Shown here piece after piece: positions 21,016 to 32,455 of a stretch of 64,000 nt of DNA. The translations under genes were made by a program, and so were the position numbers. Source of the stretch: Heterotrichella gracilis (taxonomy: Eukaryota; Sar; Xanthophyceae; Tribonematales; Xanthonemataceae); assembly GCA_032358255.1 (NCBI GenBank), contig JAULBX010000892.1, positions 62,001 to 126,000 of the forward strand, read 5' to 3'. The notes below the pieces were generated by a model. That model searched no databases, was not told the DNA's origin, and worked only from the letters and a program-made list of their open reading frames with translations. Every line of letters begins with the position of its first letter. Position 1 is the first letter of the stretch.

Positions 21016-23771
21016 CCTGGTAGGGTTCGGGAAGGCTCCCGGTCGGGCACTGAAGCGGAATGTGCTGCAGTAGAGCGGCTACACTGAGGCTGAAAGCTTT
21101 GCCTTCAGCTACGTGGTGCTGCTGCCCCCAGATGCAACGTTAACCGCACGGTGCCAGTTAACGCGTCAGAGGAACTGACAATGCCCGGCGTGCCAGTCGG
21201 ATGAAGCCAGCTGCAAAGGATCAGCTGTCCAACTCAACAAGCGGCCAGATTAAGCAACGAAACCTGCAGACCGAACGAAAAACGTGTCAGATGGGTGAGA
21301 ATGGGCCAAGCGAATGGGCAACACGGTAGGGGGTATGCCCGAGCAGTTTAGTCATACCTTCATGGCACAGCAAACGCATAAATCTTGGGCTTGCAGGGTC
21401 CGGTTCGTGAAGGGATGGAGGTCCTTTGGTTGTACTTGTGTCTGTTGGGTTGTTATACTGCAGCGCAACTGTTTTTGAAAGCCAAACGGGTGGGGGGGCC
21501 AAAGGGTTAGGTACTCGGGGGGAGCGTATCTGATAGCAAAGCGTGTGCGGGGGTAAGATACCAGCGACACAAACTCGGCAACACAATGGTCCAGCAAGAG
21601 TAGATCCCGCTTGTATATATGCGACTGGGCGCCCAGCGTGTTTATGGTGGCCAGTTTGGGTGCAGCTCGGTTCTTGAACGGTTTGCTGCCGCCCCTCAAC
21701 GGTTGCTGCTCGGCTGGGCTCAGCCGCAGGAGCAAAGCGCGTGACTGCCCGACCGTTATGGAGGGCACTCGAGTGCGCTTTTGGTCGGGGAGCTGGGCGA
21801 TTCGGATTGTATCCCGGGGGCACAGATCCGATCGTTTTGCGGGATACTAGGCCCGTTTGTCTGTCCCAAATGCAGTTGGCAGTCGGACTGGTGGCACTCT
21901 GCATGCATTTGCGCTTGTTTGTAGCCAACGTAGAAGACGGCTTGGCATGTTTTGGGCTGCCGTGTTCGCCTATGTTTGCGCGTTATGACGAGATGGGTGG
22001 TGTGACCGACTCGCTGGTGTCAAGCCCATATGGGCAAGGTGGGGGAGCCTGCATGACCAGCCAATCGGCAAGGGAGCAAGGAGGAAGGAGCATAGGAGCA
22101 TAGGAGCAAGGAGCGTGGGAATCTACTCTTATAAACTAACATGCATGGTTGGACAGTTTGCTGGTGCATGCATTACAGCCCAGGCAGGGTCCAGATCACC
22201 ACGCCTCCATGCATGCATGCCCCAGTAGTAGAAAGGGAGTTTGTTGGCAATTCAGACAAGGTACAACTGCATGCATATCACACCAACTCAGCAGCAGTTG
22301 CATGGCTGATGGCGACACGTACAAGACTGGAACATGTGGAATGCATATGCGATACACAGCGGCTAGGCATGACCGTACAGCACAGCTGGCAAGTCCCTTG
22401 TGAACCACAGCTCACAGCTCAACAGCCGAAACTGCTACTTGTCTTATATTCTTGAGCTGAAATACCAAGTCTATTGGGCATACAGTTGTAGGCAAGGCGT
22501 TGTGCGTTCAAGGGCCTATTGCCACTGTCAGCATACATTGCAACTGACAGCGGCTGGGGAACAGGGCACAGGCTCTTGACACGATTAGGAGCCCTGCCAA
22601 TGAATTTCGTAGATGTGAGCATTTCTCCTTACAACGTGTGCACTCAACACAGCAGTGGTGGCACTGTCAGTACACAACACTGGCTCAAGTCATAGCAACT
22701 CACTTACAGCTTGACACCCATCAGCCGGAATTGTTAACCAATATTGCATGAATGCTTTGTGCACTGCAGTGAGGCCATCACTTTGAACTATGAGGGTGGC
22801 AGCAAAGTGGAGGACAGGCCCACTACATCGAGCCGGTGGCGGCATGAGCTAATCAAATGGTTCAAATATTTGCAATTCAATTACAGCCTGGAAGCCGAGC
22901 AGCGCTGCTTGCCTTAAACCAACACCAATGCTGCAATGAGTTTGCACGCAGCAACGCCATCTCATTTCTTTACCTGTACGAGAGAAGGTGGCAGCACATA
23001 GACTTCAGAAACTCCACGAAGCCGTTGCTCAAGCCCCACCCTGACCAGTTCAAAAGTTTTCAACACGAAAGATTGCAGAAAGAATGCCCTATAGCTTGAA
23101 ACTACCACCGGCTAGCTGATGCACAATGCTAGTGACTGGCCCAGCTTGCCCACAATAGGAGCAAGCTTGCCGACTGATGGTCACCACCCTAGCATGCAGA
23201 TCCTAGGATACTCCTCAATTGGGACCTTGCCTCTACAGTTTCTCCTGTCACTAATGTTTGTAACAGCCCCTTGCAAGTAAATCTGAATCACACTGTGACG
23301 TGCACTGGCTAGCTTAATGTTATGCCACATAACGAGCACACACAGCACATGTCCGCCAGCACATTGATGAACCCCAGCCCAAATCTTGAAGGGTAGCTTA
23401 TTTGTGCCATGGCGGCCACCATCAGGCTGATTCAATAGCACATATGGGAGCCACAGCGAAGCACACAAAAACTTAGTGCAGTGCTCATTTTGGAGAGGAA
23501 AGAATGGCAAAAAGAGGTTACCCCAGGGGCAAAACAACCCCGTTGGACAAAAAGAGTGCTATCATGGTATGTACTGGCTACAGCAAAATTACAAGCCAGC
23601 CACCTGTAACATCATCCGAGAGTCTCAAGACGCTGCACATATATTGGCAAGATGTTGCCACCAAATGCCCCCACACCGCACCCTGGTGTATTCCAGATCA
23701 GTTATGCCACCCAGAAGCTCAGCCCAGAAATGCAATGCCCCAGAGCTCCCACGAAATGCCTATGAGCTTAT
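21016..23771. other. Spacer between the two Csl genes
   Basis: About 2.75 kb lie upstream of copy 1 and downstream of copy 2. The part just upstream of 21015 should hold the copy 1 promoter. A short GGAGCATA/GGAGCAAGGAGC repeat sits at about 22080-22112 and several GCATGCATGC palindromes occur. No gene was recognised. Confidence 0.5.
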
Positions 23772-26700
23772 TCAGAAGGCAGTGAATGACCGCTTGACTT
23801 GCTGGTCCTTCTTGTCGTTGACGATGACCACATTTTCATCCAGCCTCCCTCCCAAGAGCGCGCCGCAGTCCACCAGGTTGAGGGCAAACGCCAAGAACAC
23901 CAGCCCTGCAACATGAGCTTCTCAGCACTTTACAGTTCAAGGCATTCCAGCTGACACCCCACTTACAACTACAAGCAAAGGCACAAGGCTGAGCACCTCT
24001 CAGCATTGTTGCACAACATGGCAGGCCACATTCTGGGCAACTTTATCCAGCGCAAATGTTTGGAGCCCAATATGTTCTCCAATATTGGTGAAGGCAGGCA
24101 CCATGTCAAAACAATCAGTGTCACCGCACCTTGGAGGACAAGGTAGGTGCCCATCCCCCAGGACGCAAAGCCAGCCCACGCAAACACTGCCGCTGTGAGG
24201 ATGAACGTGGCCATCAGCATCTCACCGCCATACAACGTGCATGAGCGCACAGGGATGGTCACAGCTCCAGTGCCTGGTCGCCTGTCAGAGGAACCCAGCT
24301 TGGTTGTGACGACCCACTCAGATGCACGCTGTAGATCCAGGAGCCCTGCAGCCACAATTGACAGGTTGGTATAGCAAATAAACGTGCTGCAGCACAGCTT
24401 CATCCGAGAAGTCAGAATGTTCAGCATCGTTATATTACGAGGATGGCCTAAGCGCATGGTGTGACAATGGAAAGCTGCAGGGATTGTCATATCATGAGCA
24501 GCTCAACATGATATGTGAAGTCGGAATGCTCAGCATGTGAATACTGTGATCACAACAGGCCTTCACAGAGCTTATGCACATGATGTGACAATTGCTGCAG
24601 CTGCAAGTGGCAGCCTGAATTGCATGAATCCCTTACCAGCCAGCACTGCGCCAATCTTGACAATGCCCATGGAGTTCTCAAACAGCACGTACAAGATGCT
24701 GTGCAGCCAGCCCTGCGTCAGGTGCAGGTTTATTAAGCAGCGTTTTCATGGCTCCAATGTTTTCAGACACTATACAGACACAATGTGCTTGATATAAGGA
24801 GAGCATTCAGCAATTTTGTCAACAATTGCTGAACACACACACTGGCAACTAGGGCAGAAAATACTCACCTTGTGTGTGAACAAGGCGGTGGTCAGTGTGA
24901 CTGCTACCGGCAAGTGAATCAATGCCCACAGCGGGATGCTGACCTGCGCACCACATTAAAAAGTGTTATGATTATCCCAGTGGACCCAGACGGAGTGGAC
25001 CCAAATCCCGTGTGCGCGCACTGTACATACAACTACATAGCACCTTATGGCATGCATGTTGATCAGAAGCCAGGTTGGCGTCCTGCGCATTGCTGCGACG
25101 CACTGAGCACCTGAGCACATTGCAGCATGCTGTAGCGTTCAGTTGTATAACCATAAATATTCATGCGGGTGTTCCACAACTGCTTTTTTGGGATTTTTGT
25201 GTGATCATCCCAGGGATTATCATGTGGGGATTTGCCTAATATTTGGTGGCCACTTTTGAGCCAAAATCGCTGCGGTCATCGGGGTATGAAGACCCGAACA
25301 ATGCTGCCAACCGAACATTTAATGCACGCAAAAATGATCTGCACTGCAGTCTACAGATTCTCCACAGCGTGCCACAATCAGGGGGGTAGTATCAATTACT
25401 GAGGGGAACAACCTGCAGCCAAAGCAGAATTCACGTACCTCGGGAGTGAACACTGACAGGGGCACCAGTGTACAGAAGAAGCCCAGTGAGACAACATGCG
25501 TGGAGAACTTCCGGATGCCAAAGTACACCAGGATGAGCTCCAGCTTCTTGACAGTTGGTATCGAGGACTTCCAGATGTCAACAGCGGCCCTTCGCCACAG
25601 CTGGATGGGACCGCATGTCCAGCGGTGTTGCTGTTTTCTGTAGGCAAAGAAGCTTGCAGGGAGCTGCAAAACACAAAAGCCAATTCATGTCAGCCACTCA
25701 GTGAGGTCAAGATGGCCCCTTGTAGCAAAAACAGTCTGTTGGCAAGATGGTCCCTTGCAGCAAAAACACTACTGCCGCACAATCGACCAAATCTGACCGC
25801 TAGCAGTTCTGGACTGTTCTGGACTGTCACAGGGGTTTCAAGCTGAAGGCACCGAAGGCATGATGGAAGGGATGGATGAAGTATCATTAAGAAGATTACC
25901 TCATTGTCAACAGTGACGTCCTCCAGGAACACCCCTTTCCACCCAGCAACATAGGCTCTGAGGGACAGGTCCATGTCCTCCACAGTGGTGCGACTGAACC
26001 ACCCGCCCACAGATTGTACGCACTTGGTGCGCCAGACCCCTGCGCATTGGAACGGTTCATGAAGACATTTTATTGAGGTACGTACGGCTGCAAAAGGTAT
26101 GGCCCATTTTGTGATTTGATGGTTTCGCTGATGATATGGAATAACATGATAATTATAACTATCAAAACTACAATTGTGCAACAGTGGTCAGCATTCCTGG
26201 GGAGCACAGGTCATGCCAGTAACTGGCAGGGGTTATACCTGCTGTCCCGTTGAAGTTGAAGAAGGACCCATCAGCAAAGTGGACAAACTGCTCGCACTTC
26301 ACGTGGTAATTGAGGGAGATCTCCTGGGCCTGCAAAGTATCAAAAACAACATATTATTCTCAGAAAACATTTCGTGTGTGATTACATTCGGATGGCGTTT
26401 GCTATGTCAATGATACTTGATGCAGGTTAGAAAAATACATGCGTTTTACCCTCTGCACTGCCTTGTCACAGACTCCAAAACAATATAAAGGTATCAGGGC
26501 ATCCAGGGGTGCCAGCAACTCTGCACGCCGGCGCCAACGGTGTACTGATCCACATGTACATTGATCATTTGTGCGCATACGTACCTTGGTCAGCAGCGAT
26601 TCCTCGGGGTTTGTGAAGGTCCACCTTGCTTGAACATACCCCACTTCTGGGTTGCCCTCCAGCCATGGAATTGTCTTGCCCTGTTCAGCATGAAAAAGGG

Positions 26701-28302
26701 CAACAATTATTGCAATTTCAAATGGCTTCCATCCTTATTACAGGGCAACTTCCACATGACCGTCAAAGTCGCGGCGGGTCATTTTCCATGTAAAATAGCT
26801 AGTGTAGAAAAAACGGCTGGCAAGTAATGATCACACTGTCTGTCGAAGTCTAGACATCCGCCAAAATAAATAAAATAAAGAGAACGCACAAGGGCAACAC
26901 TCGTGGCAATTAAATAGTTATCAGGTTCAGCACAACTTACCAGAAAGTCAGAATCTGGCCTGAAGTCAGCATCGAATATTGCCACATACTCATAGTCTTG
27001 CAGGCGGTCCATGCCCTGGATAACGGGAATGGATGTCAGTACCAGCCAAGGCTGGCAGTCTGCCCCTAAGCAAAACTGCCATTACAGTAGTATGCAGGCT
27101 TTTTATCCTTGTACTTACGTGTTTTTGAGCAATTTTTCAAAAGCCAGCGTATTATAAATTAGCAGTCTGCCCCGAATGCCTCGCACAAGCTCTCTGTATG
27201 ATAATCATGAGTACTCCAGATCTGCTGCAGCAGCGATTTGTGCAAAGTCGCATGAAGCTAAGCCACGGCATAGCATACCTTTTACATACACATAATGAGC
27301 GCGAGACATTGTGCGTTGCTTTAACGCAGATTTCACAGCTTTCGCAAGTGCAGCTATCATGCAACTGTGGCACAGTTTGCATTCATGGAGCTCTTGAGAC
27401 TGCTGCAAAATCTGCGATAAAGCAACGCACAATGCCACCCTACTGTGTCTGGGCCAACACACCTCTTTCATGGCGCCTGCCTTGTACCCTTGCCGGTTGG
27501 TTCGCCTCAGGCATTCGATGTTGATGCCTCTTTCTCTCCATTCTGCAACTTTGTCGTCCACCAGCTCGCGCGTTGTCTTGTCAGTGGAGTCATCAAGAAC
27601 CTACAGCCAGCCAATCTCAGCTGCTCAACAACAGCCATGGATTGTTGCCAGTTCCCAGCCCTAGGTGAAGCTTAGCTGGGCGTAAATAAATGACAGTATT
27701 CAAGCAAATTTGGAAGGTCTGCTGGTTAAATGATTAATGCAGCACATTCATGGACCTGTTTTCAGTGCAAGCAAGTTTTGATAGCAAGAACATAATAAAC
27801 TGACAGCTGCAACAAAGAAACAGGAGGAGGCTCACAACGCATGTATATATTGCCTGTGCCTTGCGATACCCCACACACAAATCTGACTTGAATTAGCGGC
27901 TGTGTTCAACGCGCTTTTACGCCATGCCTTGGCATTGCGCCTCTCACTAAGGCAATTCAAGCATACCTGGACCTTGAGTTTCTTAGACGGCCAGTGCAGC
28001 TCGCAGGCTGAATCAATGATGGACTGACACACTGCCCTCTCGTTGAACATGGGCAGCTGCACTGCAACCTTGGGATACTGGTCTGCTTGTTCCCAGCTGT
28101 CTGGCAGGGGCTGGAAGTCATACTGGTCCAGAGGGTGCTGGCGCAGCACATACTGCTTGAGCTTGATGCTGAGGTACTTGTACACATGGATGATGCGGTC
28201 CAGCGACACCAGCAGGGACAGGAACACGCAGACGCTGACCGCTACACGGAAGATTACCAGGTACAGCCCATACAGCGGGTCGAATGCGATGGGGACCATC
28301 AT
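23772..28302 (-). CDS. CslA/C-like GT2 beta-glycan synthase (copy 2, 11 exons)
   Basis: This is a tandem paralogue of the gene at 18433-21015, in the same orientation. Exons are 28302-27967, 27600-27463, 27015-26941, 26680-26585, 26329-26239, 26039-25900, 25663-25439, 24943-24869, 24712-24637, 24345-24130 and 23905-23772, giving 533 residues. GT2 signatures are intact: LDDSTD, IFDADFRPD, TVEDMDLS and QQHRW in YRKQQHRWTCGP. All four intron positions of copy 1 are kept, and six more introns split its exons 2, 3 and 4. The coding lengths agree exactly: 138+75=213, 96+91+140=327, 225+75+76+216=592. The C termini differ (FTAF end here). Whether the two enzymes share a substrate is unknown. Confidence 0.93.
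27307..27432. repeat. Imperfect ~60-bp inverted repeat in Csl copy 2 intron 2
   Basis: The left end CATTGTGCGTTGCTTTAACG is mirrored by the right end (reverse complement CATTGTGCGTTGCTTTATCG). Matching continues imperfectly towards a centre near 27368. The folded arms would be roughly 60 bp. It could be a foldback MITE or a small-RNA hairpin. Confidence 0.8.
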
Positions 28303-31300
28303 TGTGTACTGCAGCTGGTTACTTTTTGGTGATAGTAAATCCTGTTGCTGATATCCCTGACTGGACCTTGGCTAGCCTGGCTTTGGTTGGATACTGCAGC
28401 TGCCAGGGCCGGGACAACCCCCTTCAACAGGTGAAGTTGGGTAGACCTACAGCATATGCACCACTCGTCAAAAGAAACCCATCCACTAGACAGGTGTAGA
28501 TCAGGAACATACAGCTTGCATGGTCACAATATTAGTTTCTGGCATGAGCATTGCCAAGGTACACTTATGGTGTGCAGGCTATACCTTGCAAAGTCATCGC
28601 AGAGGCACTGTAACAGACCTTGCGCTGACTCAGAGGCTATCATGTCAATGACTGACCATGGTACTGTACCTTAAGGTAGTACCATCCAACACATCACAGG
28701 GATTTTAAATGTCCAATTTTTTAGCTTGAGTAACATTGCTGAGGGCAACAACCCAACCTTTGCCACATGGGGCTGCTCCCAAAATTGAATATCAGGCTTG
28801 AGCATGGAAGCCCTGGGTACTGGTGCATGACAGTGAGCGTCTAAAGCAAAGTGTGGCAAGTACCATAGTGCCCAGGAGTAAGTGAACTGGTGTGAAAGTC
28901 TTCTGTTATTGGGCAGTGTCTGAAAGACGACATCTTTTCAATACCATGCAGAAGGCTGAGTTCCTCGTTTCAACCAGCTGGTTGCTTCCCTAAGGCTTAC
29001 AGCTGGCTCGAGTTCCCCAGTTGGCCAGGCTAGTTGGCCTAAACCCTAGTGGTACACGAAGTGCATGGCCATGCACTCATCCGGACCTGCCACAGGCTGC
29101 CACCACTCCCCTCTGAAAGCCTCTAGCATGGAGACTGCTCAGGGCTTGCTTCAACCACTGCCAATGACGGTCTGCTGAGTACGTTCCGGTGACCTTCGCG
29201 AGCGACTGCCCTACAGGTACAGGGTTACAGGTACCGCTGAGGCTTGATTGCTCACTGAGTTTGGCTGTTTCTAACGGCTGACCATGTCGTCTACAAGAAA
29301 AGGAGGCAACGAAACGCACCACTGGCTTCTTAATTACGAAAGTCTGCTGCAGCAAGATACTTCAGTGGTACGTAATGCCATGCAGTGCTTCCAACTGAGT
29401 GCCACCGAAAGCTTTAGCACGACTGACTGACAAGGGCCAAACACAACAGCACCTTCACCTGTCTTTCAACACCATGTACAGCAGCTGCTGAGCACAATGC
29501 CAACGTCGTGCGCACGTCCGTCCCCTGCTCGGGCACTTCCTTAAACCTGTACTATGAAACTGGGACCGTGACTGCAAACCCCCGTTTTAAACGCAGGACA
29601 GCAACAAGGCGAGTACCACTGACCGACGAAATGGTACCGGCCGAAAAATCGTGACGCGCCGGAGAAGGCGGTCGGACAGGCACATGGCATGTGTTGCTTT
29701 ACGGAGATCAGTCGTCCACCAGTGATCACATGGACCCCAAGACATGACGGAGGAGTCCAATCATGGGCGACTATGGGCGATTGCCATCAGGGGGTGAAGA
29801 CGAGTGGGTGTTTTTGCAATCTTAGCATGGAATTCCATTTAAATGGTACGATTGGGCACTAGGATCAACATTGGATTCAAGTGCACGTGATGCACATGAA
29901 GCAAAAGCGTGGGTGCATCCAAGACTGGCGCGGGCTCCCCCGACCGACCGGTCTCCATGGCATCTTTCAAGACCCAATCTTGGCACATGGTCAATCTGTA
30001 CCTGCCTTGCTTATCATGGCTTGCACAGAAGCTTCTGCAAATGAATGGCTGTTGGCTGTCCCAGACGGTGTTCACAACAAAGAACTTTGCCAGTCCCACT
30101 ACCACCTTGCCAATGTGGCTGGCAAGGGGTGCTTGGAGCTTGGACCACACATGCCCTGCCGCATGGCCTGTCCATCCACTGGCCCACGGCTTGTGCTGTG
30201 CAATTTTCAAGCTGAGCAGCAACCCGCATTCAATAGCATGGCCACATGAAGGATGTGGCATGGCCGGGCCCCATGGCCGGGCCCCATGGCCGGGCCACCT
30301 GGGCGGAGTGCAAGCAGAGTTTTGGCGGGCAGGAGGGCGCAGCGCAGTATTAGGGCGCGGGGGTATTTGGGTTTAGGGCGCACTGCGGGAGGTTTGGCAG
30401 GCAGATGAGCATGTTTCATGTGGCGTGGCGCAATTAAGTAAGTAATAAATAGCTACGCAGCCTGTCCTTGAACAAGCACGTTGGTTAAGGAAGACGATTT
30501 AGCAGAAAGAAGGGCAATGCCCTCCTACCCATTATGTCCTCTACCATCAATGGCACAGCGCAGGCGCATGGAGCGGCGCAGCGTTGTGTGGCATCCCTGA
30601 TTATGCGGACCTTGATGGGCAGCGTGTCAGCACTGGCAGTGCCAGCACGATGCACCTGTGCCAGAGGTGGTCCACCAGGAGGTCAGCAGGGCCCGGCTAC
30701 TCAGGGGATGACACACAGTGGTGCACCACCATGGTGGAGACTACCACAGCACAATGGCATCACGCGTTAAGTACTTAGAACCATCTGGTGGTACTGGTGC
30801 CAGTTGTGATGCAGCGGCCTCCTGTAAGAGTTGCATCATGCCGTAGCCTACCTAAGGTGATCATCACCAGTGGTGTACACACCATGATCATCAATGATTG
30901 CTGGCAGTGCCTGACCTCCTGATTAACGTAGGAATGATGCCCATTAAATGGGAAGTTTTCATGAAGTGACACATGTGCAAATTTCTTCTTTATTTCTGTC
31001 TTCCAAGACAGGACAGAGTTGCCAACGGTAAGAGTAGACTGTCAGCACGTCCGAACAGTCACTTTCCTTACAATGTCAAGGGTTCACCATAAAATATGGC
31101 CCAACATTGATCATAAAATCTGAACCATGTGAACCAGCTGGACCATGCATGTAATTGTGACAGCCACCGCACTAGCAACAAATGTGGAGATGTAAGCGTT
31201 TCAAAAAATGGCCTTGATCATTGACAATAATTTAAACGCTTAGCACCCACATCATGTTGGCATCACGCACGATCCTTGAAACTCTTTTGACTCGTAAGTA

Positions 31301-32455
31301 CGTGGCATAAAAATAACATCTGCAGATGACCAGCACAAATAATTTAAGATACCTGTAGCAAACCCTAGGCCAGGGTTTGTGGTACGTACATGGATGCGCA
31401 TCAGTCACTGCCGTGCCCCATAAAGGTCCACTGGGAAACTGAAACCCTGAAAAGCAAGCTGTTAGCAGCTATACAAACCCTAGGCAATGCATTGAATACC
31501 CTGGTAGTGGTCTACTGTAAGGTGCTTTGCCAGCATCACGTACTTGATTTGCCAGATACATTACCACCAGATACATTATCAACAAAAACACTAACACATG
31601 AGCATGGGCGTAAGGAGCACTACCGCGATGTGCACAAACTGAGCAATGTACCAGATATTGCTGGAAAAGGAATCCTGTTACCCGCCATGAGACGTGTGGT
31701 TGTTGCACCACATGAAAAACCCCGCAACCAATGGTTGATATTGATGCACGCTGCCAGCACCATTCACTGATAATCACGTTTGCCACTCACTCACATGAGC
31801 CCTGTCCGCACATAAGAAACAATGTATGATGCTTCCATCCCACGCTCGGACGACATACAATTGCAAAGAAAAAGCTGAACTGCGTAATTTGTGCCCTACA
31901 GCACTAGGTTCATTTCCATTGTCGCACTGGTAAACGTCCTCGGTGCAATCCCACTGTCACGAGCAGAATTACTGCTGCACCGCGGCTGCGCACCAACCCT
32001 CTGCATGCTAAACCCTAAGTTGCGTCTGCTGACGTAGGCAGTTGAGGCACCAACGAGGCCATGCCTGGCCTGCTGCCCTGCTGTGTTGCGATGGCATCAA
32101 CAAGTTTGCAAATTTGCAGATTGCTGATGCCATCCCCAGGAGCTGCGCCATGGCCGCAATGCTGTCCCAACCACCGCCTGCCACTCCCCGCTGCAAAAAC
32201 AAGGCTCCTTGCGCACTGGAATGGTCTGACCCCACCCCAAGCAGCACGTCCACTGTCGAGGGTTAGGGTTTAGGGCAATTCAGGTAGCCACAGCCGAGGA
32301 TGAAAGCTGCTGCAATGCCATCCCCAGCATCTGTGCCTGCTGTTGCGAATGCCATCCCTGGGTTCTGTGCCATGTCTGTGCCCGTTCTGAATCATCCCCG
32401 GGATCTGCACCATGCCTGTGCCCGGTTTTAATTCATCCCAGCGCTAAGAGGCGGC
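28303..32455. other. 4.1-kb region without recognisable genes
   Basis: The first part should hold the Csl copy 2 promoter; the rest is the 3' flank of the zinc-finger gene. At about 30259-30298 there is a perfect ~14-bp palindromic tandem (CCATGGCCGGGCCC, about three units). Isolated AAACCCTAGG and CCCTAAA words occur near 31360, 31480, 32010 and 32260. Near 32280-32440 several phrases on ATGCCATCCCcrGGaTCTGtGCC repeat. The longest open stretch (about 31390-31770, +) has no known motif or splice partner, and I do not call it a gene. Confidence 0.5.

Noticed and set aside
18433-28302. The two Csl copies as one very long gene
   Set aside because: Each has its own start, complete catalytic motifs, C-terminal stop and a 2.75-kb spacer.
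31390-31770. 126-residue open frame as a gene
   Set aside because: No known motif, no splice partners, and it stands alone in a gene-poor stretch.
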